From Paraclostridium dentum (GTDB taxonomy: Bacteria; Bacillota; Clostridia; Peptostreptococcales; Peptostreptococcaceae), in assembly GCF_012922555.1 (NCBI RefSeq), contig NZ_WIPK01000009.1:1-64000 (forward strand): DNA of 64,000 nt, read 5' to 3'. The position numbers were made by a program, and so were the translations under genes. The notes beneath the pieces are model-generated. The model saw nothing but the letters and a program-made list of their open reading frames with translations, was not told the origin of the DNA and searched no databases. The stretch's first letter is position 1; the number at the start of each line of letters is the position of its first letter. Below, piece after piece: positions 7,471 to 15,016 of the stretch.

Positions 7471-8790
7471 TTAATAAAATTCCCCTACAGTTAATTCTTC
7501 CTCTGTTGTAAGTTTTTCTTCTTTTACTGACTCAATTAACTCATTTAAATCCATAGGTTTATAAAAATAGTATCCTTGTACTAAATCACATTCCATATTT
7601 TTTAACCTTAAATATTCCTTTTCTGTTTCTACACCTTCTGCAACAACAGTTGTTTGAGTTGTGTGAATCATATTTATTAAACTTTCAACAAACATAGGGT
7701 TTCTATTTGAATATTCAACTAAGGATTTATCTATCTTTATTTCATCTACATTATAATTTTTTATATAGTTAATTGAGTTGAATCCTTTTCCAAAATCATC
7801 TATTGATATTTTTATTCCAGTTTTTTTAATATTATTTATTATATCATTTATCTTTATTATATCTTCTATATTTTCACTCTCTGTTATTTCTAACTTTAAA
7901 GATTTAGAGTCAAATGTAGTCTCATCTAATATTTCAATTATATCGCTTATAAAATCTTTTTCTTCTAATTGTAGTGGTGATATGTTTACTGATAAATCTA
8001 TATTTGTGTTTAATTTCTTATTTAAGTAATTTATATCTATACAAGCCTTCTCTAGTATCCATTTACCTAAAATATTTATATATCCACAATCTTCTGCAAA
8101 GGATATTATTTTTTCAGGGTGTATATATCCATGTGTTTTACTAAACCATCTTATTAAAACTTCTACACCTACTATTTTTTCTGTATTTAAATCTATTTTA
8201 GGTTGGTAATGCAACTTAATTTCATTATTCTTTATTGCACTCTCTATCGATTGTATACTTATATGTTCTTCGTATGTATCATTATATATCCCAACCCTAT
8301 TCCCCTTGCTAATTAAATTTTTCATGCATATATCTAATTTGCTAATAGAATCAGCTATGTCTAAATCATCATTTTTATATATAACTGCAGCTATATTAAA
8401 ATTTATGTAAACCTTATATATATCTTTTATTTCTTTTGTTAATATAGATTTAATTTCTTCCATGAATTCATAAATTCTCTCATTATTTGTATTTGTCTTA
8501 TGAATTATAAAATCAAAGCTTGAAAGCCTAGCTATTACTGCATTCTCACAATTACAGTTTTCCTCTAAACAAATAGCTATAAATCTCATCAATGTGTCTC
8601 CAATTTCCATTCCATAATGTACATTCACAAAATTTATTCCATCTACATTAATCTTTATAATAGTTCCATTTGGTTTATTTGATATATAATCAAAAAAGTA
8701 ATCCTTATTGTATATACCTGTTAACGTGTCTTTTTTGTTCATATGTGCTCTTACATTATTTTTAATTTCTATCAATTGCTTGTAGTTCAT
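7471..8790 (-). CDS. c-di-GMP phosphodiesterase: degenerate GGDEF plus intact EAL
   Basis: A 439-aa cytoplasmic protein without membrane segments or a sensor domain. The GGDEF domain (about residues 20-180) has RLSSFDFII where the catalytic GGDEF motif belongs, so cyclase activity is unlikely. The EAL domain (about 185-430) keeps the residues needed for hydrolysis: EVLIRW, the VNISPLQL asparagine, LEITES, ISIDDFGKGF, IKIDKSLV, AEGVET and QGYYFYKP. Expected to cleave c-di-GMP, which favours motility. The start is taken at the ATG at 8790, which has AAGGGGG 7 nt upstream; an upstream TTG at 8808 has none. Co-localisation with late flagellar genes suggests coupled expression. Confidence 0.9.
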   Translation of the reverse strand: MNYKQLIEIKNNVRAHMNKKDTLTGIYNKDYFFDYISNKPNGTIIKINVDGINFVNVHYGMEIGDTLMRFIAICLEENCNCENAVIARLSSFDFIIHKTNTNNERIYEFMEEIKSILTKEIKDIYKVYINFNIAAVIYKNDDLDIADSISKLDICMKNLISKGNRVGIYNDTYEEHISIQSIESAIKNNEIKLHYQPKIDLNTEKIVGVEVLIRWFSKTHGYIHPEKIISFAEDCGYINILGKWILEKACIDINYLNKKLNTNIDLSVNISPLQLEEKDFISDIIEILDETTFDSKSLKLEITESENIEDIIKINDIINNIKKTGIKISIDDFGKGFNSINYIKNYNVDEIKIDKSLVEYSNRNPMFVESLINMIHTTQTTVVAEGVETEKEYLRLKNMECDLVQGYYFYKPMDLNELIESVKEEKLTTEEELTVGEFY

Positions 8791-8853
8791 ATTTACCCCC
8801 TTGCGCAAAAATCGCTAGATGTATATTTAAGTATCTACAAGGTAATATTTAGT

Positions 8854-9552
8854 TTATCCCTTATAATATTTCATAACTTTAGGCACATAATTTTGTGTTT
8901 CTTTTGGCATTAAATATATATCTTCTGGAGAATTAACTCCTCTTTTTCTCATTCTTGTTGGTCCTCCATTATACGCCATTAAAGCCATTTTCGTATCGCC
9001 ATTGTACTTATCTAAATATTCTTTTATATGTCTTGTTCCACCATCTATATTTTCATATATATCATATGGATTTTTAACACCTAGATCTCTACAATTTTCA
9101 GGCATAAGTTGCATCAAACCTTTAGCTCCTGCTTTTGATGTGCATTTTGGATTGAAATCTGATTCTACTTTTATTATTGCTCTTATCAAATTCTCATCAA
9201 CCCCATACTTCTTAGATGATATAGCTATAGCATTTTCTATTTGTGCATTTACATCTTTATTTTTAGATGTCGCTGTAAGTTTATTACTATTATGCATAGA
9301 ATTTACCGTATCTAAGTTTTCAGTTTTATTATTTGATGGTTGTATATTGTTATTGTTATTATGATTACAACATGTACAACAATTGTTTACATATTGATTA
9401 GTTCTACCTTGCGGCGTATTTGCTACTGCTTTTAATAAACCTAATATTAACATATCAAATGCTTGTCCGCTCTCTGTGTTATTGTAAGTTTTATAACTAT
9501 TGTTATTTGACATTAATGCTGTCATTTTTAATAAATCTATATTGTCAATCAT
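8854..9552 (-). CDS. Lytic transglycosylase (SLT domain), flagellum-associated
   Basis: The C-terminal 125 residues form a Slt70-type lysozyme-like domain. IRAIIKVESDFNPKC contains the catalytic glutamate, and AGAKGLMQLMP, GTRHIKEYLDKYNGDTKMAL and AYNGGPTRMRK are the family motifs. The N-terminal 100 residues are low-complexity, with a CCTCC cluster and an Asn run (about 57-70), and lack a clear signal peptide. It would cut peptidoglycan, probably to let the rod or hook pass. A protein of this kind begins the corresponding region of C. difficile. A GAGGTG ribosome binding site precedes the ATG. Confidence 0.88.
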   Translation of the reverse strand: MIDNIDLLKMTALMSNNNSYKTYNNTESGQAFDMLILGLLKAVANTPQGRTNQYVNNCCTCCNHNNNNNIQPSNNKTENLDTVNSMHNSNKLTATSKNKDVNAQIENAIAISSKKYGVDENLIRAIIKVESDFNPKCTSKAGAKGLMQLMPENCRDLGVKNPYDIYENIDGGTRHIKEYLDKYNGDTKMALMAYNGGPTRMRKRGVNSPEDIYLMPKETQNYVPKVMKYYKG

Positions 9553-9584
9553 TTTATCACCTCTAATATATACTTATAAATAGT

Positions 9585-9611
9585 TATACGACATGTATTT
9601 TTAAAAGTTTA
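9585..9611 (-). promoter_or_regulatory. Possible sigma-28-like promoter upstream of the transglycosylase gene
   Basis: On the minus strand TAAA (9611-9608), 15 nt, then GTCGTATA (9592-9585). The spacing is right for sigma-28, but the -10 differs from GCCGATAT at several positions, so this is weak. It is placed 33 nt upstream of the ATG of the first gene of the flagellar block. Confidence 0.35.
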
Positions 9612-9633
9612 GTATAGTTATTTAAATTTTACT

Positions 9634-9716
9634 AAAATGATAGGTATTAACTTCCTTCAGACAAAGCCTTTAAAAGCAGGCTTTAAGTCTTTCGTCAGTT
9701 GAATACCTATCATTTT
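9634..9716. repeat. Structured intergenic repeat, family B copy 1
   Basis: A long imperfect palindrome. The outer arms AAAATGATAGGTATT (9634-9648) and AATACCTATCATTTT (9702-9716) are perfectly complementary. Inside, AAAGCCT/AGGCTTT forms an apical helix. The bases between the helices (CTTCCTTCAGAC on one side, GTCTTTCGTCAGTTG on the other) are identical in copy 2. A- and T-runs flank the arms, so it can end transcription in both directions. With copy 2 it fills the gene-free stretch 9553-9870 between the flagellar block and the TraB-like gene. Confidence 0.85.
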
Positions 9717-9741
9717 TGTATTTACGTTTTTGAGTTGCTAG

Positions 9742-9826
9742 AAAAAAGGGAAGTATTCACTTCCTTCAGACAAAGTCCTTAAAACCGGACTTTAAGTCTT
9801 TCGTCAGTTGAATACTTCCCATTTTT
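9742..9826. repeat. Structured intergenic repeat, family B copy 2
   Basis: Same architecture as copy 1. The outer arms are GGGAAGTATT and AATACTTCCC (right arm 9811-9820) and the apical helix is AAAGTCC/GGACTTT. The unpaired core is identical to copy 1 apart from one base, while both helices differ and remain complementary. A 5' A-run and a 3' ATTTTTG flank it. A truncated left arm of the same family (AATATTCACTTCCTTCA) appears near 10893-10909. Confidence 0.85.
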
Positions 9827-9870
9827 GTTGTTTGATTAGTATTTAATTATTTAATATAAAACTTATATTT

Positions 9871-10800
9871 TTACTTGATTTGAGTTACTGTGTATCCCAT
9901 ATTTTCAAGATTTTTTAATATACTGTTTTCTCCGAAGAAGTGAAGAGCTCCTACTGATACAATATATTTTTGTTTTTGTTTTGCTAATTCATCAATTTTC
10001 TTTGCCATTTGTTCATCTCTTTTTAGATATTGTGTTTCATACTCTTTTGAGTTATCTTTTTGTAGTTTATTAGCTTCTTGTTCCATATATCCAGTATCTC
10101 CTTTTATAAAGGCATACATATTTTCATTCAAATCTTTTGTTGTATCTTTTAACGTTTTTGCGCTAAATGTATTTACAAAGTCTTTTAAATCTTGTGTTGA
10201 TTTTTTTAATATCTCTACTTGTGTTTCATTACTTTCTAGTGATACTATTGTCTTTTTATCTTCACTAAACTTATTTGCTAAATAACTATTTAAAGAAGTA
10301 CCTGTTAATCCTGCTTTTTCTGCTTCTACTTGTTTAACTAATGATAAAAATCCACTTGGACTTAGATTTTCAACTTCTTTATATTTTACTCCTAGTGATT
10401 CTAAAATTTTATCTAGCTTACCTTGTTCTTCTTTTGTAAGTAAGTCTTTTAGTTTTTTATCTTTTAAATATATTTCTTTTTGTTGTTTTTCTTGAAGGTC
10501 TTTTACTGTTTTTTGATCTTTAAAATTTATTTCAAGTGCTAAAGCATCTGTCTCTTTCAATATTTTTTTCATTGTTTCATTATTATAATCTAAATTTGGT
10601 TTGCTCGGTTGCATAGACCCAGTTAAATATATAGTATCATTTCCTTTTTTAGCTTCCCAGAAAAACCCTTTCATAGGTACTGTTGACTTTCCCGAAGTTT
10701 CGCTTTGATTGGTATTGCTGCTTTTATTTGTACATCCTGCACCTAGGACTAAAATTGCAATTGGCAGTGTTAGTAATATTAACTTCTTTATAAATTTCAT
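9871..10800 (-). CDS. TraB/GumN family lipoprotein, first motif altered
   Basis: A 309-aa lipoprotein: signal peptide with lipobox LGAGC (mature cysteine near residue 23), then a TraB/GumN (TIKI-like) domain starting at GFFWEAKKGNDTIYLTGS and ending with the conserved VGALHFFGENSIL segment. The family carries two GxxH motifs thought to bind metal. The C-terminal one is present (GALH), but the N-terminal one reads GSMQ instead of GxxH, so catalysis is doubtful. The neighbouring paralog at 15017-15931 has GTLH in the same place. The start at 10800 is supported by AAGGGGG; an upstream TTG at 10818 is not. Function in this phylum is unknown. Confidence 0.85.
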   Translation of the reverse strand: MKFIKKLILLTLPIAILVLGAGCTNKSSNTNQSETSGKSTVPMKGFFWEAKKGNDTIYLTGSMQPSKPNLDYNNETMKKILKETDALALEINFKDQKTVKDLQEKQQKEIYLKDKKLKDLLTKEEQGKLDKILESLGVKYKEVENLSPSGFLSLVKQVEAEKAGLTGTSLNSYLANKFSEDKKTIVSLESNETQVEILKKSTQDLKDFVNTFSAKTLKDTTKDLNENMYAFIKGDTGYMEQEANKLQKDNSKEYETQYLKRDEQMAKKIDELAKQKQKYIVSVGALHFFGENSILKNLENMGYTVTQIK

Positions 10801-10930
10801 GTAAATCCCCCTTGTCAATTATCTTCTGTTGTTATAATTGTAACATAGTTTTTTATTTATTGCGAATTTTAAGTATACCACTGAGGGAGATTAATATTCA
10901 CTTCCTTCATCCCTATCCTACTTATTAGAT

Positions 10931-11060
10931 AAAAAAAGATGACTTCCTATTTTTTGAAAGTGGTTAATATATAAGTTGTAGATACCTTTAAAGCATCTTT
11001 TCAGCTTTGGTATCAAAACTTATATATTATCTACTTTCATTTATATTAAGTCATCTTTTT
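10931..11060. repeat. Structured intergenic repeat, family A copy E1 (terminator of murJ-like gene)
   Basis: Read on the minus strand, directly after the stop of the flippase gene. The outer helix AAAAAGATGACTT / AAGTCATCTTTTT is perfect. An internal loop follows, then the middle helix TAATATATAAGTT / AACTTATATATTA. Next is a second internal loop (TTGA / TCTAC), then an apical helix TACC-AAAGC / GCTTT-AAA-GGTA with an AAA bulge and loop TGAAAAGAT. The outer arms end in A- and T-runs, so it should terminate from both sides. Confidence 0.85.
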
Positions 11061-11061
11061 C

Positions 11062-12603
11062 TTATCTTTTCAATTTTTTCTTTATCATATCTATTGCCAT
11101 ATTTACTTCTTCAACTTTAAATGCTATTATAAGTGCTAAATATATTGCTCCACCTATAGCTATAGAAACTCCTAAAGAGATTGCTTCTTGTATAAATCCT
11201 AACCCTAGAGCTCCAAATAAGAATTTATATACAAAATATGTTACAACACCCATTAAAAGAGATGCCACTAATGTCTTTATAAATGTAGATTTTATTTTAT
11301 CTTGTCCATAATATCCGATTTTTTTCTTTAAACTTCTAAATAATAGTGCTATACATATTAGAGATGATAAGCTTGTTGCAAGTGCTAACCCCCCATACCC
11401 CATCACTTTCACTAAAATTACATTTAATACTATATTTAAAATAACAGCTATAATACCATTTATCATAGGAGTTTTTGTATCTTTTAATGAAAAGAACACT
11501 TTATCTACTATATCCCTTAGTCCAAATCCTATCATACCAACTGAGTAAAATACTAAGGCTGTTGCTGTTAACACAGTTGATCTTTCATCAAAAGCTCCTC
11601 TTTCAAACAATATTTTAACAACTGGAGTTGCAAGTACAATTGCCCCTATTGTTGCTGGCATAACTAACAAACTTACACAGTTTACACTATTTGCTACAGA
11701 CTCTGCAAATTTTTCTTTATTATTTTCACTAGATAATTTAGATAAAGTTGGATATATAACTGCTCCTAATGTAACTATAAATAATCCCATAACAAATCCA
11801 TTAAGCCTATTAGCATTATTTAATGCTGTTATTATCCCATCGCCAAGACCTGAAGCTAAACTTCTATCTACCATTATATTTATTTGGTTTACCGCTACTC
11901 CTATAAATACTGGTATAACTAACTTCAACATCTTAATTAAATATTCATCTTTAAAATCTATAATAGGTTGAATTTTATATCCTCTCTTTATAGCAAATGG
12001 AACTTGGAATAAAAATTGTGTTGCCATTCCTACTAGTGTACCTATTGCTAATATATATATATTCCCTGTTGATGCACTTAATATTATAGAAATTATTATT
12101 ATTATATTGTTAGGAAAACCAACCATACCTGGTATAGTAAAGTCTCCTTGTATTTGCAAATATGATGTCATTAAGTTGCTCAATCCTATAAATACAACTC
12201 CTCCTATCATTATTCTTACAAACCTAACTGCTAGGATTAATTTTTCTCCTGTATAATGGACTGCAAATAGCTTTACTAATGGTTCTGCAAAAACATATCC
12301 TAAAATACCTAGTATGATACTTAGAGCTATTACTATGATCATTATATTATTTAAAAATTTTAAAGCTCTTTTTTCTCCCTCTTTACTTGAAACTTCTTGA
12401 TATAATGGTATAAATGTTGTAAGTAAAGCAGTTCCTATAGATGCAAATATTACAGTCGGTATATTCATCGATACTATATATACATCACTATATGCACTTG
12501 TACCGTAAAAGTAACTTAATACTATTTCCCTTCCAAATCCTAGTACTTTCGATAACATAGTGACTACCATAAGCCAAAATGCTGATTTTGCCAAATTGCT
12601 CAT
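11062..12603 (-). CDS. murJ: MurJ/MviN family lipid-linked precursor flippase
   Basis: A 513-aa membrane protein of the MOP superfamily with about 13-14 hydrophobic helices. The conserved MurJ elements are visible: TMLSKVLGFGREIVLSYFYG at the N-terminus, YQEVSSKEGEKRA after the second helix, NQINIMVDRSLASGLGDG (about residues 240-257), KILFERGAFDERST and LRDIVDKVFFSLKDTKTPM. It should flip an undecaprenyl-linked intermediate (lipid II or a glycan repeat unit). A paralog lies at 16688-18220. This copy stands alone between two repeat elements, so it may be the housekeeping lipid II flippase; sequence alone does not decide. Confidence 0.9.
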   Translation of the reverse strand: MSNLAKSAFWLMVVTMLSKVLGFGREIVLSYFYGTSAYSDVYIVSMNIPTVIFASIGTALLTTFIPLYQEVSSKEGEKRALKFLNNIMIIVIALSIILGILGYVFAEPLVKLFAVHYTGEKLILAVRFVRIMIGGVVFIGLSNLMTSYLQIQGDFTIPGMVGFPNNIIIIISIILSASTGNIYILAIGTLVGMATQFLFQVPFAIKRGYKIQPIIDFKDEYLIKMLKLVIPVFIGVAVNQINIMVDRSLASGLGDGIITALNNANRLNGFVMGLFIVTLGAVIYPTLSKLSSENNKEKFAESVANSVNCVSLLVMPATIGAIVLATPVVKILFERGAFDERSTVLTATALVFYSVGMIGFGLRDIVDKVFFSLKDTKTPMINGIIAVILNIVLNVILVKVMGYGGLALATSLSSLICIALLFRSLKKKIGYYGQDKIKSTFIKTLVASLLMGVVTYFVYKFLFGALGLGFIQEAISLGVSIAIGGAIYLALIIAFKVEEVNMAIDMIKKKLKR

Positions 12604-12821
12604 ATCTTCCTCCTAGTTCTAATTTCGCCTAATGTCTATTATATAAAATTTTTTCCAAAATAAAAAGCCTCCTAAGGTTAATATTTAGTCATTTTTAGTT
12701 ACAATTTTAATTTTTTTATCACAGTTATTTTTCTGCCACTCCCTCCTTTGTAGACTTTTGTTGAAAAATGTTATATCATATCTATTAGCTAAATTTTTAA
12801 ACAAGAGTGAGGTGTTAAATT

Positions 12822-13685
12822 TTGGAAGAAAATATAGTACAATCGGTTACTGAAAATGTTGAGAAAATAAGTAATATGCCTTTAGATATAATAACTCATA
12901 AGTTTTTAAACTGGATTACAACTTTTGGTGCTAAACTTATTATAGGATTACTTGTTATATTTATAGGTTTAAAAGTTATAAAAAAGGTTGTGAAGCACTT
13001 TACAACTTTCCTACAAAAGAAATCTGTTGATGTAACTCTTACTAAGTTTTTACATGCATTTGCTGAAGTAACATTAAAAGCATTCCTATTTTTAATAATA
13101 CTTGGATATTGGGATGTTCAATTAACAGGACTTGCTGCATTGGTGGCTTCTGGAGGGGTTGCTATTGGTTTAGCTCTTCAAGGAAGTTTATCAAACTTTG
13201 CAGGAGGTTTTATAATACTTTTAATTAGGCCTTTTAAGGTTGGTGACTATATAGAAACAGGAATTTATCAAGGAAGCGTTGAAGAGATTGGTTTATTCTA
13301 TACTAAGCTTACAACAGTAGATAATAAATTGATACTGATTCCTAATGGATCTTTATCAAATGGTAGCTTAGTTAACTACTCTGCTAAAGAAAAAAGAAGA
13401 GTAGACTTAACTTTTAGTGTTAGTTATGAAAATGATGTAAATCATGTTAAAGATGTTTTGATTGATGTTGTTAACAAACAAAATTTTATTTTATCTGATC
13501 CATCTTACTTCGTAGGCATAACTGCTCATGGTCCTAGTTCTATAGATTTTACAGTTAGAGTATGGTGTAAATCTGAACATTACTGGGATATTCATGGTAG
13601 TTTATTAGAGGAAGTTAAAATAAGATTTGATAAGGAAGGTATCAGTATACCTTACCCTCAAATGGACGTGCATATAAAAAAATAA
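12822..13685 (+). CDS. mscS: Small-conductance mechanosensitive channel (MscS family)
   Basis: A 287-aa membrane protein. It has three N-terminal transmembrane helices (about residues 28-55, 70-95 and 98-125), then the pore helix with the Gly/Ala pattern AALVASGGVAIGLALQGSLS (TM3, with GLALQ), the NFAGGFIILLIRPFKVGDYIE signature and the cytoplasmic beta and alpha/beta domains. It opens under membrane tension to release solutes. The start is a TTG at 12822, chosen because GAGGTG lies 7 nt upstream and MEENIV leads into the domain. It is one of only two plus-strand genes in the window and converges on galU. Confidence 0.92.
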   Translation: MEENIVQSVTENVEKISNMPLDIITHKFLNWITTFGAKLIIGLLVIFIGLKVIKKVVKHFTTFLQKKSVDVTLTKFLHAFAEVTLKAFLFLIILGYWDVQLTGLAALVASGGVAIGLALQGSLSNFAGGFIILLIRPFKVGDYIETGIYQGSVEEIGLFYTKLTTVDNKLILIPNGSLSNGSLVNYSAKEKRRVDLTFSVSYENDVNHVKDVLIDVVNKQNFILSDPSYFVGITAHGPSSIDFTVRVWCKSEHYWDIHGSLLEEVKIRFDKEGISIPYPQMDVHIKK

Positions 13686-13689
13686 GTTC

Positions 13690-13735
13690 AAGGGTAAATA
13701 ATAAGTTTTGCTCCCAAAGCTTATCATTTACCCTT
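13690..13735. terminator. Bidirectional terminator between mscS-like gene and galU (reduced family A element)
   Basis: AAGGGTAAATAATAAG (13690-13705) pairs with CTTATCATTTACCCTT (13720-13735) with one mismatch. The loop is TTTTGCTCCCAAAG, which is the conserved inner-loop sequence of family A, so this looks like a shortened copy. It serves the convergent mscS-like and galU genes. Confidence 0.82.
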
Positions 13736-13747
13736 AATTTTAATGTA

Positions 13748-14710
13748 TTAATAATTAGTTTTATCAGATTCTTGTATTATCATCTCCAGTTCTTCTACTT
13801 CTTTTTCATCTACTTTTTTATAATTTAAATCATCATTTCCATGGTTTACTCTATGATTTAAAAATTCCATAAATTCTTTTCCTAAATCAGTTCTTTTTAG
13901 TGCAAAATCTACTGTAGCTTCTAAAAATTCTAATTTATTTCCAACATCATATCTTCTACCTTCAAAATTGTAAGCATATATTGCTTCATATTTACTTAAC
14001 GTTTTTAATGCATCTGTTAAATGTATTTCTCCACATGTTCCCGGTTTTTGATTTTCTAAAACTTCAAAAATTGTTGGAGTTATTATATATCTACCTAATA
14101 TAGCTATATTAGATGGTGACTCATTATATTTAGGTTTTTCTACTAAATCGTCAACTTTATAAACACCTTCTTCTATATACTTTGCATCTATTATTCCATA
14201 TCTTTCAACCTCATCTTTTTCTACTCTTTGAACGCCTAATATAGAAGTGTTGTATTCATCATATACATCAATTAATTGTGCTAAGCAAGGTGCTTCACTG
14301 TCTACGATATCATCGCCTAAAAGTACAGCAAATGGCTCATCACCTACAAAACTTTTAGCACAATAAATTGCATTTCCTAATCCTTTAGGTTCTTTTTGAC
14401 GTATGAAGTATATATCTGCCATATTAGATATATCCTTCACCATTTTTAACATTTCTGTTTTTCCTTTTTGTTCTAGCTCTAACTCTAGTTCTATACTTCT
14501 GTCAAAGTGATCTTCTATAGATTTTTTATTTTTTCCTGTAACTATTAAAATTTCTTCTATTCCTGAATTTACAGCTTCTTCTATTATGTATTGTAGCGTT
14601 GGTTTATCAACTATAGGTAACATTTCTTTAGGTTGAGACTTTGTGGCTGGTAAAAATCTTGTTCCTAGCCCTGCTGCTGGTATTATTGCTTTTCTAATTT
14701 TCTTTTTCAT
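13748..14710 (-). CDS. galU: UTP-glucose-1-phosphate uridylyltransferase, copy 1
   Basis: Makes UDP-glucose from UTP and glucose-1-phosphate, feeding the UDP-sugar genes to the right. The 320-aa protein starts with the nucleotidyltransferase motif IPAAGLGTRFLPATKSQPKE (residues 9-28), followed by LPIVDKPTLQYIIEEA, the FAVLLGDDIVD metal site (about 128-138) and the GEIHLTDALK and NFEGRRYDVGNKLEFLEA segments. It is nearly the same protein as GalU copy 2 (31815-32741), pointing to duplication. It is a single gene with its own upstream region of about 300 bp, separated from the TraB-like pseudogene by a strong terminator. Confidence 0.95.
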   Translation of the reverse strand: MKKKIRKAIIPAAGLGTRFLPATKSQPKEMLPIVDKPTLQYIIEEAVNSGIEEILIVTGKNKKSIEDHFDRSIELELELEQKGKTEMLKMVKDISNMADIYFIRQKEPKGLGNAIYCAKSFVGDEPFAVLLGDDIVDSEAPCLAQLIDVYDEYNTSILGVQRVEKDEVERYGIIDAKYIEEGVYKVDDLVEKPKYNESPSNIAILGRYIITPTIFEVLENQKPGTCGEIHLTDALKTLSKYEAIYAYNFEGRRYDVGNKLEFLEATVDFALKRTDLGKEFMEFLNHRVNHGNDDLNYKKVDEKEVEELEMIIQESDKTNY

Positions 14711-14817
14711 AATTGCCTCCGGGTTTAACTCATTTTTTATAGTTTTATAAATACCCTTTTAGTTTATGTATAAAAATGTTTTTTATTTTTTATGTAAAGG
14801 TTTTATTTTAATCTCCG

Positions 14818-14880
14818 TATAATGTATTTGAGGGTTATGCCATTGACCCTTCATCAAAGATTTTTGAAATCTTTTTTCCG
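14818..14880 (+). ncRNA. Candidate short plus-strand transcript or leader-like element
   Basis: Within the gene-free stretch 14711-15016, the plus strand has a perfect TATAAT (14818-14823), then a small hairpin AGGGT/ACCCT (14831-14850) and a second hairpin AAAGATTT/AAATCTTT (14856-14874) ending in a T-run. This would be an RNA of about 50 nt with its own terminator. The -35 region is poor. The sequence GGGTTATG-n-AT-n-ACCCTT also occurs on the minus strand in the leader of the second pglF gene (near 49016-49034). Nature unknown; only the hairpins and the match are observed. Confidence 0.3.
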
Positions 14881-14890
14881 CATTGTTAGT

Positions 14891-14933
14891 ATGAGCTTGA
14901 TTGTTAAAGCATTCACTTTAATAATCAGGCTCA
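14891..14933. other. Long hairpin upstream of galU
   Basis: ATGAGCTTGATTGTTAAAG (14891-14909) is complementary to CTTTAATAATCAGGCTCAT (14915-14933) with a few mismatches and a 5-nt loop. It stands between the candidate short RNA and the terminator of the TraB-like pseudogene. The plus strand continues ATTATTTT, so it might terminate plus-strand transcription; otherwise its role is unknown. Confidence 0.6.
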
Positions 14934-14968
14934 TATTATTTTAAACAAAAGACTATTATTCCTTAAAA

Positions 14969-15010
14969 TAAATATAGAGGTTAGATAAGTGTGTCTAACC
15001 TCTATATTTA
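14969..15010 (-). terminator. Terminator after the TraB-like pseudogene
   Basis: A perfect 17-bp stem: TAAATATAGAGGTTAGA (14969-14985) with TCTAACCTCTATATTTA (14994-15010), loop of 8 nt. It lies 6 nt past the stop codon on the minus strand, followed by a short T-rich tail. Confidence 0.88.
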
Positions 15011-15016
15011 TACTTA

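Noticed and set aside
9634-9826. Hammerhead ribozyme, because the core contains CTGACGA
   Set aside because: The three-way junction is lacking: only two helices meet the loop, the GAAA and cleavage-site elements are not in place, and the second strand reads GAAGGAAG.
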